Below the pieces are notes generated by a model, which ran no database searches, was not told where the DNA came from, and was given only the letters and a program-made list of their open reading frames with translations. Made by a program: the position numbers and the translations under genes. A stretch of 64,000 nucleotides of DNA from Colwellia sp. C1TZA3 (GTDB lineage Bacteria > Pseudomonadota > Gammaproteobacteria > Enterobacterales > Alteromonadaceae). How positions within the stretch are numbered: position 1 is the stretch's first letter; each line of letters starts with the position of its first letter. Of this stretch, positions 1 to 8,295 are shown one piece after another. The stretch is taken from NCBI RefSeq assembly GCF_007954265.1, contig NZ_VOLS01000007.1, forward strand, positions 1 through 64,000, written 5' to 3'.

Positions 1-124
1 CGCAGGAAAAATAATTCAAGGTAAGGCGCTCGATTGAGCAATAGCTGGCTATTGGGATTGAGAGCAACACAGCCTTGAGCTATTTTAACTAGTACAAGTG
101 AGCAATAACTTAATGGGATTGGTA
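1..124 (-). repeat. MITE-like repeat family A, copy A1 (cut by window edge)
   Basis: This is the right-hand 124 bases of the 157-bp family A element, in reverse orientation. It ends in AACTTAATGGGATTGGTA, the complement of the TACCAATCCCATTAAGTT end seen in other copies. The other terminus lies outside the window. Confidence 0.85.
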
Positions 125-477
125 TTACTGAGAGTGCCGCTGAGAGTGCTACTGAGAGTGTTATTAACAGTGATATAGCGAGTAAAGCAGAGAGCGACGC
201 TAACTTTCATAAAGTTAATTTACTTAGACCAACTAAAAAAGTAATGATCGCAGCATGCGCTGGGCATCGTTGGGAAAATAATCAAAAATTGCAGCCGATA
301 ATGCCTTCATTGTGAGAATTATTATTATCTTGCAGCATTAATTGGCGTAATTTCAAACAACCTAGGGTAAATTTGCCTGACAATTGATTTTAAATCTTGT
401 TGGCTGTTTACAGCAGACGGTACGCATTTATAATAGCGTATCAATATTATATCTTCGAAACCGACTTTAAATACTTT
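125..477. other. Non-coding stretch upstream of ftsB
   Basis: No gene is supported here. Positions 127-162 hold three imperfect copies of a 12-bp unit around CTGAGAGTG. The rest is AT-rich leader sequence that probably contains the promoter of the ftsB operon. I could not pick out a convincing -35/-10 pair. Confidence 0.5.
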
Positions 478-783
478 ATGCGGCTGATTACGGCAGTTTT
501 ACTACTTTTTCTGGTACTTTTGCAATACCGACTTTGGTTTGGTAAAAACAGTGTGCCTGATTATCTAGCATTAGAAGAAGAAGTGACTCGACAGTTAGTC
601 AATAACAATAAGCTAAAGCAACGTAACAAATTACTTTATGCTGATACTGATGATTTAAAATCGGGCACCGAAGCGATTGAAGAACGTGCACGCCATGAAT
701 TAGGTATGATCAAACAGGGCGAGACATTTTTTCGCGTTATTCCTAATGATGACGATGCCAACAAGAAGGAACGATTGCGATAA
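478..783 (+). CDS. ftsB: Cell division protein FtsB
   Basis: FtsB is a small bitopic inner-membrane protein of the divisome. It pairs with FtsL and FtsQ through a periplasmic coiled coil. The 101-residue product has a single N-terminal membrane segment (residues about 3-20, beginning MRLITAVLLLFLVLL), then a heptad-like polar stretch (EEEVTRQLVNNNKLKQRN) and the family's typical ending ARHELGMIKQGETFFRVI. An upstream in-frame start at 397 would add 27 residues of no FtsB character, so the ATG at 478 was chosen. Its stop overlaps the ispD start by one base, as in the usual ftsB-ispD arrangement. Length matches the family (about 100 residues). Confidence 0.93.
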   Translation: MRLITAVLLLFLVLLQYRLWFGKNSVPDYLALEEEVTRQLVNNNKLKQRNKLLYADTDDLKSGTEAIEERARHELGMIKQGETFFRVIPNDDDANKKERLR

Positions 784-1511
784 TGAGTAACTTATTAGGG
801 CATTTTACTGTAGTAGTGCCCGCTGCAGGTGTCGGTAAACGCATGCGTTCGTCTTGTCCAAAACAATATTTAACTATTGAAAATATAACTATTTTAGAAC
901 ATACCATTCAGCGTTTACTCAGCCATAAGGCAATTTCTCATGTCATTATTGTCTTAGGTGAAAATGATGAATACTTTCCTAGTACTAGCTTAGTTGATCA
1001 TAAAAACATTACCTGTGTCACCGGCGGTAAAGAGCGTGTTGATTCGGTACTTGCCGGTTTAAAACATTTACATGCGAGCCAAGAACAATGGGTGTTGGTG
1101 CATGATGCAGCAAGACCTTGTGTTCGACATCAAGATTTAACCCGCTTAATTAATTACTGTCTTAAAAACGATCATGGTGGCTTATTAGCAAGCCCTGTTC
1201 GCGATACCATGAAGCATGCGAATACGGAGCAATTAGTAGCAACCACCTTAGATCGCAGTCAACTGTGGCATGCGCTGACCCCACAAATGTATAAAACGCT
1301 TGAACTAACCTCAGCTATTACCGCAGCATTAGCGAAAGAAATAAGTATTACCGATGAATCATCAGCGATGGAAGCATCGGGTTTTGCAAGCGGCTTAGTC
1401 AATGGCAGCAGTGACAATATAAAAATTACTCAGCCAGAAGATTTGTTTTTAGCTGAATTTATCCTTAACCAACAAAAAAATAATTTACAAGCAGAGGAAA
1501 TATGCGAATAG
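783..1511 (+). CDS. ispD: 2-C-methyl-D-erythritol 4-phosphate cytidylyltransferase
   Basis: IspD transfers CMP from CTP to methylerythritol phosphate, the third step of the MEP isoprenoid pathway, in the cytoplasm. The 242-residue protein has the N-terminal nucleotide-binding loop [17 protein letters not shown] (about residues 13-29) and the conserved VHDAARPCV segment (about 107-115). The [11 protein letters not shown] motif sits near the C-terminus. Length is normal. The gene overlaps ftsB by 1 base and the next gene by 10, so the three are probably translated as one operon. Nothing appears truncated. Confidence 0.95.
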   Translation: MSNLLGHFTVVVPAAGVGKRMRSSCPKQYLTIENITILEHTIQRLLSHKAISHVIIVLGENDEYFPSTSLVDHKNITCVTGGKERVDSVLAGLKHLHASQEQWVLVHDAARPCVRHQDLTRLINYCLKNDHGGLLASPVRDTMKHANTEQLVATTLDRSQLWHALTPQMYKTLELTSAITAALAKEISITDESSAMEASGFASGLVNGSSDNIKITQPEDLFLAEFILNQQKNNLQAEEICE

Positions 1512-3226
1512 GTCACGGTTTTGATGTTCATCAATTTGGTGGTGCAGGGCCATTAGTTTTAGCAGGTGTTGCTATTCCTTATGAGTTTGGCTTTATTGCT
1601 CATTCTGATGGTGATGTAGCTATTCATGCCTTATGTGATGCCATTTTAGGGGCATTATGCTTAGCCGATATTGGTAACCATTTCCCCGATACTGATGGTC
1701 AATACAAGAATATATCGAGCCGTATTTTATTGCGCCATGTGGTTGGCTTAATGCAAGAAAAAGGCTACGGCTTAGGCAATGCCGATATTACTGTATGTGC
1801 GCAAGCACCAAAAATAGCACCGCACCTTTTAGCGATGCGAAGATGTTTAGCACAAGATTTACAAGCGGATATTGAACAAGTCAATGTTAAAGCAACCACC
1901 ACTGAAAAGTTAGGCTATGTGGGTCGCAAAGAAGGCATTAACGTACATGCCGTTGTACTATTAATGAAAACTGAGCCTAACAGTAACTTAAATATAGTTG
2001 CAGAGCCGATTAAGCAAGACCAAGTGAAAATACCAGAGCCGACTAATCAAGGTGAAGTGAAAGCACCAGAGTTAGCTGTTCAAAGTGTTCAGAAAGCACC
2101 TGAGCCAAGCCAATCTCCCTTGCCTGAATTATCCTATTTATATGGCAAGCCAAAATCGACCGGTTTGTTACGCCGACATAGGTCAGACTTTAAAGTTTTT
2201 GAACAATTACCTTTTCAACCTTGTGGTGAAGGTGAACACCTCTTTATTCACCTTCGAAAAATTGGTGCCAATACCGCCTTTGTTGCCAAGCAATTAGCGC
2301 AATATTTTTCGGTCAATGAATCCTTAGTTTCTTATGCTGGTTTAAAAGATCGCTTTGCCGTGACAGAGCAATGGTTTGGCGTGCATGTTCCTGGTAAGCA
2401 AAGCTATGACTTAAGTGACTTAAACATTGAAGGTGTTGAGGTTTTAACTTATAAACGCCATAACAAAAAACTGCGTATTGGCGGTTTAGACGGCAATCGT
2501 TTTGAAATTACCTTACGTGACGTGACAGAAATTGACGAGCTAATAAGACGTTGGCATGTAGTGACTAATTTTGGTGTGCCAAATTATTTTGGTGAACAGC
2601 GTTTTGGTATTAATGGCGGTAATATTGAAAAAGCCTTAGATTTATTCGCTGGTCAAAAAGTTAAAGACAAGAAAAAACGTGGTATGTATTTATCGGCTGC
2701 ACGTTCATTTATTTTTAATCAACTTATTGGCCAACGTATCAAGCAACAAACATTTGACAGTCTAATGAATGGTGACGTCTTGATGTTAGCGGGAACACAG
2801 TCGGTATTTCTTCCTGATGTTATCGATGAAAGCCTACAAACACGACTACTTGAACATGATCTAGATATTACCGCATCTATGTGGGGTGCGGGCGAATTAA
2901 TGACCACCGGTGATGCGCGTACTTTTGAGCAAAGTATTGCCGATGGCCAGCCAGCATTTTGCGAGGGTTTACCGCGCTTTGGTTTAAAGCAAGAACGTCG
3001 ACGTATTCGCTTAACGATTAAAGACACTAATATTAGCGTAGATAACGATGTTGTCACCTTGTCATTTTTCTTGCCATCAGGCGCTTATGCCACCACCATT
3101 ATGCGTGAATTAATCGACTATAAAGATATGACTGAGCGCGTTGATGTCAGTGCAGCTAGGCACACAACTGCTGCAACTAAAACCCAGACTAACGCAATAG
3201 ATAACAATACGGAGTTAAAAAGCTAA
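1502..3226 (+). CDS. ispF-truD: Fused MECDP synthase (IspF) and tRNA pseudouridine(13) synthase (TruD)
   Basis: One continuous frame of 574 residues encodes two enzymes that are separate adjacent genes in most gammaproteobacteria. Residues 1 to about 158 are a complete IspF, which cyclises CDP-ME-2-phosphate in the MEP pathway: N-terminal GHGFDVHQF with metal-ligand Asp and His, [12 protein letters not shown], and [10 protein letters not shown]. Residues about 209-560 are a complete TruD, which makes pseudouridine 13 in tRNA-Glu: [22 protein letters not shown], catalytic Asp in [15 protein letters not shown], and NYFGEQRFG. The linker (about 160-208) is Pro/Glu/Lys-rich and contains a 33-bp tandem duplication encoding [11 protein letters not shown] then [11 protein letters not shown]. 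No ATG or GTG with a ribosome site precedes the TruD part; a TTG at the LPEL position lacks a Shine-Dalgarno sequence. A cloning or assembly artefact is unlikely but cannot be excluded from one sequence. Confidence 0.92.
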   Translation: MRIGHGFDVHQFGGAGPLVLAGVAIPYEFGFIAHSDGDVAIHALCDAILGALCLADIGNHFPDTDGQYKNISSRILLRHVVGLMQEKGYGLGNADITVCAQAPKIAPHLLAMRRCLAQDLQADIEQVNVKATTTEKLGYVGRKEGINVHAVVLLMKTEPNSNLNIVAEPIKQDQVKIPEPTNQGEVKAPELAVQSVQKAPEPSQSPLPELSYLYGKPKSTGLLRRHRSDFKVFEQLPFQPCGEGEHLFIHLRKIGANTAFVAKQLAQYFSVNESLVSYAGLKDRFAVTEQWFGVHVPGKQSYDLSDLNIEGVEVLTYKRHNKKLRIGGLDGNRFEITLRDVTEIDELIRRWHVVTNFGVPNYFGEQRFGINGGNIEKALDLFAGQKVKDKKKRGMYLSAARSFIFNQLIGQRIKQQTFDSLMNGDVLMLAGTQSVFLPDVIDESLQTRLLEHDLDITASMWGAGELMTTGDARTFEQSIADGQPAFCEGLPRFGLKQERRRIRLTIKDTNISVDNDVVTLSFFLPSGAYATTIMRELIDYKDMTERVDVSAARHTTAATKTQTNAIDNNTELKS

Positions 3227-3227
3227 C

Positions 3228-3980
3228 ATGAGAATATTACTGAGTAATGATGACGGTGTTCATGCTGATGGCATTAAAGTGCTTTTTGACGAATTAGCCA
3301 AAATATTTGATGTTACCGTAGTCGCGCCAGATAGAAATTGTAGCGGCGCAAGCAATTCGTTAACACTATTGAATCCACTCCGAGCGCAAGCACTAGAAAA
3401 TGGCTTTATTGCTGTTAATGGTACACCCACTGATGCGGTGCATTTAGGTGCCGCTCAATTAATGCAGCCAAAACCTGATCTAGTAGTGGCAGGTATTAAT
3501 CACGGGGCTAATTTAGGTGACGATACCATCTATTCTGGCACGGTAGCGGCGGCCACAGAAGGGCGCCATTTAGGTATGCCTGCAATCGCGGTGTCGCTAG
3601 TGTCTTCAGACCCTAAACATTTTCAAACCGCCGCTGTTGTTACTGCCAAGTTTATTGAGCGTTTGCAATTACACCCATTGCCAAGTGATCAAATTATTAA
3701 TATCAATGTCCCCGATGTACCGCTAGAGCAATTGAAAGGTATTCAAGTAACACGTTTAGGTAACCGCCATAAAGCGGAAACTATGAAAAAAGTACAGGAC
3801 CCTTGGCAACGTGATATTTATTGGTATGGCCCATTAGGAAAAGAACTTGATGCTGGCGTCGGTACTGATTTTCATGCCATCGCTAATGATTATGCATCAA
3901 TTACCCCGTTAACCATAGATATGACTGCTTATAAAAGTCTGGCAAAAATGACCGAATGGATTAATGAACTTTCACTATGA
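3228..3980 (+). CDS. surE: 5'/3'-nucleotidase SurE
   Basis: SurE is a metal-dependent cytoplasmic nucleotidase that dephosphorylates nucleoside monophosphates and is linked to stationary-phase survival. The 250-residue protein opens with the family signature [16 protein letters not shown], which holds the Asp-Asp metal ligands. It continues with [25 protein letters not shown] and [20 protein letters not shown], all diagnostic for SurE. It starts one base after the ispF-truD stop and overlaps pcm by four bases (ATGA), consistent with one operon. Length is typical. Confidence 0.96.
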   Translation: MRILLSNDDGVHADGIKVLFDELAKIFDVTVVAPDRNCSGASNSLTLLNPLRAQALENGFIAVNGTPTDAVHLGAAQLMQPKPDLVVAGINHGANLGDDTIYSGTVAAATEGRHLGMPAIAVSLVSSDPKHFQTAAVVTAKFIERLQLHPLPSDQIININVPDVPLEQLKGIQVTRLGNRHKAETMKKVQDPWQRDIYWYGPLGKELDAGVGTDFHAIANDYASITPLTIDMTAYKSLAKMTEWINELSL

Positions 3981-4654
3981 GACCAACTAATATCAATCCC
4001 AGACTCGGCAGTAATATCGGTGGGAAGTCGAGTCGAAGTGGAGCATTATTGGCGCAAAAATTATTACTTGAAGGCATCAAAAACCAACAAGTGCTCCAGG
4101 CTATTGCCCGCTCACCTCGGCATATTTTTGTACCCGAGATTTTAGCACATAAAGCCTATGACAATACGGCGCTACCGATTGGCCAAGGGCAAACCATATC
4201 ACAACCCTATATTGTGGCAAAAATGTCAGAACTTCTGCTGGCTGATGGTGTGCCAGACAGTATTCTTGAAATAGGTACGGGCTCAGGTTATCAAACCTCG
4301 ATATTGGCGCAGTTATCACCCAAGGTATTTACTGTTGAACGTATTAAGTCGTTGCAATGGCAAGCTAAACGAAGATTGCGCACGATGGATTTGCATAATG
4401 TTGCCATGAAACATGGTGATGGTTGGCAAGGCTGGCACAATAAAGCCCCATTTCAAGCCATTATAGTTACCGCTGCACCTAACGAGGTGCCTGCGGCATT
4501 ATTAGCCCAGCTAGCTGATGGTGGCCGCTTAATCATTCCGGTTGGTCAACAAAACCAAATTTTAAAATTAATTACCCGTCATGGTGATGAATATAAAGAG
4601 CAGCAAATTGAAGCTGTTCGTTTTGTTCCTCTTGTACCTGGCGCTTTAGGATAG
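3977..4654 (+). CDS. pcm: Protein-L-isoaspartate O-methyltransferase
   Basis: Pcm methylates L-isoaspartyl residues in aged proteins using S-adenosylmethionine, starting their repair. The 225-residue protein has the substrate-loop region [19 protein letters not shown] (about residues 68-86), the SAM-binding motif [17 protein letters not shown], and [20 protein letters not shown]. It overlaps surE by ATGA, the usual surE-pcm coupling in gammaproteobacteria. The first 15 residues are polar and poorly conserved, so a slightly later start cannot be excluded. Confidence 0.95.
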   Translation: MRPTNINPRLGSNIGGKSSRSGALLAQKLLLEGIKNQQVLQAIARSPRHIFVPEILAHKAYDNTALPIGQGQTISQPYIVAKMSELLLADGVPDSILEIGTGSGYQTSILAQLSPKVFTVERIKSLQWQAKRRLRTMDLHNVAMKHGDGWQGWHNKAPFQAIIVTAAPNEVPAALLAQLADGGRLIIPVGQQNQILKLITRHGDEYKEQQIEAVRFVPLVPGALG

Positions 4655-4657
4655 TTT

Positions 4658-5236
4658 GTGAAAATATTTTCTGCATTATATCAATGGACACTTAAATGGG
4701 CTGAGCATAAGTTTGCCCCTAGAATCTTAGCGGTACTAACCTTTGCCGAGTCAGTGTTTTTCCCCATTCCACCAGATGTTTTATTAGCACCGATGGTACT
4801 GGCTCAGCGTGATAAAGCCTGGCGCTTTGCCACGATAACGACCATAGCTTCAGTGCTCGGCGGTATGGTCGGTTACGGCTTGGGTTATTTGATGTTTGAA
4901 CCTTGGATCCAACCCTTAATTACTGAATTTGGTTATCAGGCGCGTTTTGATAAAGCCATGTTATGGTTTAGTGAGTGGGGTGTATGGGTAGTATTCATTG
5001 CTGGTTTTTCTCCGATCCCCTATAAGTTATTTACCGTGAGTGCTGGCTTTTTAAATATGGCTTTTTTACCGTTTTTATTCGCGTCAGCGATTGGTCGTGG
5101 CATGCGATTTTTCATGGTAGCAGGTGTTATTCGTTGGGGCGGAGCACCGATGGAACAAAAAATTAGACAATGGGTTGATGTCCTAGGTTGGTCGGTTGTT
5201 AGCGTTATTATTATTGCTTATATTGCGACACGATAA
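4658..5236 (+). CDS. yqaA: YqaA/DedA-like (VTT-domain) inner-membrane protein
   Basis: This 192-residue membrane protein belongs to the SNARE-associated/VTT (DedA-like) group. Members are linked to lipid or small-molecule traffic across the inner membrane, but the function of YqaA itself is not settled. It has about four hydrophobic segments (residues about 23-45, 56-77, 108-130, 165-190). It also carries ESVFFPIPPDVLL and FIAGFSPIPYKLFTVSAG, the paired Pro-containing re-entrant motifs of the family. Translation starts at GTG 4658, three bases after pcm. The gene sits between pcm and nlpD, as in several related genomes. Confidence 0.85.
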   Translation: MKIFSALYQWTLKWAEHKFAPRILAVLTFAESVFFPIPPDVLLAPMVLAQRDKAWRFATITTIASVLGGMVGYGLGYLMFEPWIQPLITEFGYQARFDKAMLWFSEWGVWVVFIAGFSPIPYKLFTVSAGFLNMAFLPFLFASAIGRGMRFFMVAGVIRWGGAPMEQKIRQWVDVLGWSVVSVIIIAYIATR

Positions 5237-5251
5237 GGACGTTTTTTTGTT

Positions 5252-6097
5252 ATGACAAAACGGATGCAAGGTGAATTATTCAGCGCTAATAACCTACTAG
5301 TGCTAATAATAATATTAGCACTAAACGGCTGTTCGAGTCGTAATAAACCTGCTCCTGTTGTAGATGTGCAAGGCTCTCTTCCTCTTAGTCAAAGACTCAA
5401 GAACAGCGTTAGTGGTAGCGAATACATAGTCAAAAAAGGTGAAACGTTATACTCAATAGCATGGCGTGCAGATATTGATATCCGTACCTTAGCAAATATC
5501 AACAATATTAAAGCGCCATACAATATTTATCCACAACAAAAATTAATGTTAACAAAAAGTAAATTTAATGCTAAGTTAAAGAATTATAAAAGCAAAGGCT
5601 TTAATACTTCAAAACAAAAAGTTATAAAAAAACCTATTGCACAGAAGAAAAAGCAGGAGTATGGTAAAAATGTAGCTGATCAAAAAAGCAGCAAAAAAGT
5701 TCAGCAACACACGGCCTTTTCACAAAAAATTAGCAAGTGGCAGTGGCCTGCGAAAGGAAGAGTTATTCATAAGTTTTCCAGCGCAAAGCAAGGAAATAAA
5801 GGAATCGACATTGCGGGGCGGCACGGTGATTCGGTAAAAGCAACTGCAAACGGTAAGGTAGTTTATGCCGGTGATGCGCTACAAGGATACGGCAAGTTAG
5901 TCATCGTTAAACATAACGAAGATTATCTCAGCGCTTATGCCCATAACGATCGCATTCTAGTCAAAGAACAGCAAGTTGTAAAAGCCGGTCAAGTGATTGC
6001 CAAAATGGGTGATACTGACGCTGAAAGAGTCATGCTTCATTTTGAAGTTCGCTTTCGCGGAAAATCAGTTAATCCTATGAAGTATTTGCCGAAATAA
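5252..6097 (+). CDS. nlpD: Murein hydrolase activator NlpD (LysM and M23 lipoprotein)
   Basis: NlpD is an outer-membrane lipoprotein that activates the amidase AmiC during septum splitting. The 281-residue product begins with a lipoprotein signal whose lipobox is LNGC (Cys at about residue 27). A LysM peptidoglycan-binding domain follows (about 58-104: YIVKKGETLYSIAWRADIDI), then a Lys/Gln-rich linker and a C-terminal M23/LytM domain (about 165-280). The M23 domain lacks the full zinc set: the usual HxxxD appears as GNKGIDIAG and the HxH as LHFEV. This degeneration is expected in NlpD, which activates rather than cleaves. The main rpoS promoter commonly lies inside nlpD. Confidence 0.92.
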   Translation: MTKRMQGELFSANNLLVLIIILALNGCSSRNKPAPVVDVQGSLPLSQRLKNSVSGSEYIVKKGETLYSIAWRADIDIRTLANINNIKAPYNIYPQQKLMLTKSKFNAKLKNYKSKGFNTSKQKVIKKPIAQKKKQEYGKNVADQKSSKKVQQHTAFSQKISKWQWPAKGRVIHKFSSAKQGNKGIDIAGRHGDSVKATANGKVVYAGDALQGYGKLVIVKHNEDYLSAYAHNDRILVKEQQVVKAGQVIAKMGDTDAERVMLHFEVRFRGKSVNPMKYLPK

Positions 6098-6182
6098 TAA
6101 TAAAAATTTACCAATAATAACTTGAGGTTAATGTGAATAATTAGTCAGTAGATTTAGCTAATGCTAAATAGGGAGATATAAC

Positions 6183-7109
6183 ATGGGCATAAAAAAAAAT
6201 ATAGAATGTTCTGATCTTGCAGTGAAAGAAAAGCCAAAAAGCACTGAGGCAGAAATGCCTGAAGAAAGCCCGTCTAATTTAGATGCAACACAAATATACC
6301 TAAGTGAAATAGGATTTTCACCGTTATTAACCGCTGAAGAAGAAGTCTATTTCTCTCGCCTTGCCTTAAAAGGTGATGAACGCTCTCGCAAACGTATGAT
6401 AGAAAGTAACCTTCGTTTAGTGGTAAAAATTGCTCGCCGTTATAACAATCGTGGTTTACCTTTATTAGATTTAATTGAAGAAGGCAACCTAGGCCTAATA
6501 CGCGCTGTTGAAAAATTCGATCCGGAACGTGGCTTTAGATTTTCCACCTATGCCACTTGGTGGATTCGACAAACCATTGAACGTGCCATCATGAACCAAA
6601 CTCGCACTATTCGATTACCTATTCATGTGGTTAAAGAGCTTAATATTTATTTACGTACAGCCCGTGAGTTAGTGCAAAAGCTTGATCATGAGCCAACGGC
6701 TGAAGATATTGCTTTTGAACTGGATGTACCCGTAGAAAGTGTCAGTAAAATGTTGCGCTTGAACGAACGTATTGCTTCAGTTGATTCGCCATTTGGCGGT
6801 GAAGGTGAAAAAGTTTTATTAGATGTTATTCCGGATGAAAAAGGTGGTAGTCCGGAAACAAAATTACAAACCAATGATATTAAACATAACATTGTAGATT
6901 GGCTAAATGAACTTAATTCTAAGCAACGAGAAGTGCTGGCAAGAAGATTTGGCTTGTTAGGCTATGAAGCGGCGACATTAGAAGATGTAGGTGTCGAAAT
7001 AGGCTTAACACGTGAACGTGTTCGTCAAATTCAAGTTGAAGCATTGAAGCGTCTGCGTGATATCTTAAGCCAGCAAGACTTATCGATTGAAGCACTATTT
7101 CAAGTATAG
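6183..7109 (+). CDS. rpoS: RNA polymerase sigma factor RpoS (sigma-38)
   Basis: RpoS directs transcription of general-stress and stationary-phase genes. The 308-residue protein has sigma region 1.2 ([20 protein letters not shown], about residues 35-54) and region 2 with [20 protein letters not shown] and [19 protein letters not shown]. Region 3 contains [18 protein letters not shown], and region 4 ends with the [19 protein letters not shown] helix-turn-helix. It is slightly shorter than the E. coli protein (330 residues). It lies 85 bases downstream of nlpD, the standard position, and is followed by a strong terminator at 7138-7166. Confidence 0.96.
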   Translation: MGIKKNIECSDLAVKEKPKSTEAEMPEESPSNLDATQIYLSEIGFSPLLTAEEEVYFSRLALKGDERSRKRMIESNLRLVVKIARRYNNRGLPLLDLIEEGNLGLIRAVEKFDPERGFRFSTYATWWIRQTIERAIMNQTRTIRLPIHVVKELNIYLRTARELVQKLDHEPTAEDIAFELDVPVESVSKMLRLNERIASVDSPFGGEGEKVLLDVIPDEKGGSPETKLQTNDIKHNIVDWLNELNSKQREVLARRFGLLGYEAATLEDVGVEIGLTRERVRQIQVEALKRLRDILSQQDLSIEALFQV

Positions 7110-7137
7110 TGCGATAGGCTTACATTCAGTGAATAAA

Positions 7138-7166
7138 CTAAAAACCAGTGATTGCTGGTTTTTTTA
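7138..7166 (+). terminator. Rho-independent terminator of rpoS
   Basis: AAAACCAG (7141-7148) pairs perfectly with CTGGTTTT (7155-7162) around a six-base loop and runs into a T-tract, 28 bases after the rpoS stop codon. Confidence 0.88.
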
Positions 7167-7186
7167 GCTCTACATTTTATGAGTAA

Positions 7187-7346
7187 TACCAATTTGATTA
7201 ATTAAGTGGTCACCTTTTTTATGAAGAAAAATGAAGAAATACAAGGCATAAAATTTAGTCAGTAGTTATTCTACTTATAAATTTTATAACGCTGTAGTTA
7301 TTCATTTTAACCATTAAAAATGAGCAGGTAATTAATCAACTTGGTA
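7187..7346 (+). repeat. MITE-like repeat family B, copy B1, with partial end duplication
   Basis: This 160-bp element starts TACCAATTTGATTAATTA and ends TAATTAATCAACTTGGTA, giving near-perfect 18-bp terminal inverted repeats. Its right half is duplicated imperfectly at 7347-7426, ending in TTGGTA again. The element carries no open frame of its own. Confidence 0.85.
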
Positions 7347-7429
7347 TTATTCACCTTATAAACTTTAAACGCTGTATTTTTTTATTTTAACCATTAAAAA
7401 TGAGTAGATAATTAATCAATTTGGTATTA

Positions 7430-7586
7430 TACCAATCCCATTAAGTTATTGCTCACTTGTACTAGTTAAAATAGCTCAATGCTGTGTTGCTCTCACTCCC
7501 AATAGCCAGCTATTGCTCAATCGAGCGCCTTACCTTGAATTATTTTTCCTGCGCACAACAAGATCACAAACTTAATTGAACTGGTA
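7430..7586 (+). repeat. MITE-like repeat family A, copy A2
   Basis: This is a full 157-bp copy with ends TACCAATCCCATTAAGTT and AACTTAATTGAACTGGTA. Inner arms CCTTGAATTATT and AATAGCTCAA can pair, so the transcript could form one long hairpin. Confidence 0.9.
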
Positions 7587-7614
7587 TAATGTACCTGCCC
7601 AAGCCATTGCATCA

Positions 7615-7735
7615 GGAAGTCAGCTGTTTAGCGAGCGATTAATCTAATGGGAAAAAACATTTTCAGCAGTGATTTTTTGTAGGTCGGACTTCAGTCCGTC
7701 AACCGTTTAGCAAGCGATTAACCGAATGGGTAAAC
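7615..7735. repeat. Degenerate ~79-bp-period direct repeat with REP-like palindrome
   Basis: Two similar segments (about 7619-7651 and 7698-7730) share a GTTTAGC-AGCGATTAA-AATGGG pattern. Between them lies the palindrome CGGACT-TC-AGTCCG (7685-7698) inside GTAGGTCGGACT, which resembles gammaproteobacterial REP sequences. Only one palindrome copy was seen in the window. Confidence 0.5.
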
Positions 7736-7833
7736 AAAAATTTGCCGCGGTGTATTATATTTTTGGAAAGAATCTTGCCGAAAACGGTTAAATTTCATTT
7801 AACTTGATGGCTTAAAGTCCAACCTTGAACTTA

Positions 7834-7990
7834 TACCAATCCCATTAAGTTATTGCTCACTTGTACTAGTTAAAATAGCTCAAGGCTGTGTTGCTCTCAC
7901 TCCCAATAGCCAGCTATTGCTCAATCGTGCGCCTTACCTTGAGTTATTTTTCCTGCGCACAACAAGATCACAAACTTAATGGAACTGGTA
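7834..7990 (+). repeat. MITE-like repeat family A, copy A3
   Basis: Full 157-bp copy in the same orientation as A2, nearly identical to it. Three bases separate it from copy A4. Confidence 0.9.
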
Positions 7991-7993
7991 TTA

Positions 7994-8150
7994 TACCAAT
8001 TACATTAAGTTATTGCTCACTTGTACTAGTTAAAATAACTCAAGGCTGTGTTGCTCTCACTCCCAATAGCCAGCTATTGCTCAATTGAGCGCCTTACCTT
8101 GAGTTATTTTTCCTGCGCACAACAAGATCACAAACTTAATGGAACTGGTA
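7994..8150 (+). repeat. MITE-like repeat family A, copy A4
   Basis: Full 157-bp copy in direct tandem with A3. The two are almost identical, suggesting insertion next to an existing copy or recent duplication. Confidence 0.9.
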
Positions 8151-8214
8151 TTACATATTGCCACGGGTGAAGTAGGTTGGGTAATCGCTTTTTTAGGCCA
8201 TATTGATGTTGTTA

Positions 8215-8258
8215 GCGAACAGTGATTAAAGTCAACCTGTACTTTAATCACTGTTCGC
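8215..8258. repeat. Perfect 18-bp inverted repeat downstream of mutS
   Basis: GCGAACAGTGATTAAAGT (8215-8232) and its exact complement (8241-8258) flank an 8-base loop. It lies 37 bases beyond the mutS stop and could end the mutS transcript, but neither side carries a T-tract. Confidence 0.75.
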
Positions 8259-8295
8259 TGCAAAGGTATGCTAATTTAAAATATCCTAACCTATT

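Noticed and set aside
229-312. 25-codon minus-strand frame starting MKALSAAIFDYFPN upstream of ftsB
   Set aside because: It is short, has no ribosome site, resembles no family and lies in a likely promoter region.
5330-5345. GTTCGAGTC resembling a tRNA T-loop
   Set aside because: It lies inside the nlpD signal-peptide region, with no acceptor stem or anticodon arm around it.
7888-8088. Open frames inside the family A repeats (also near 12407-12631 and 59739-59936)
   Set aside because: They exist because the repeat itself lacks stops; several copies shift or end them, and there is no ribosome site or conserved protein.
8154-8224. Short plus-strand stretch reading HIATGEVGWVIAFLGHID between repeat A4 and the mutS terminator hairpin
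   Set aside because: It looks slightly protein-like, but it has no start codon, starts at the repeat border and is only about 23 codons.
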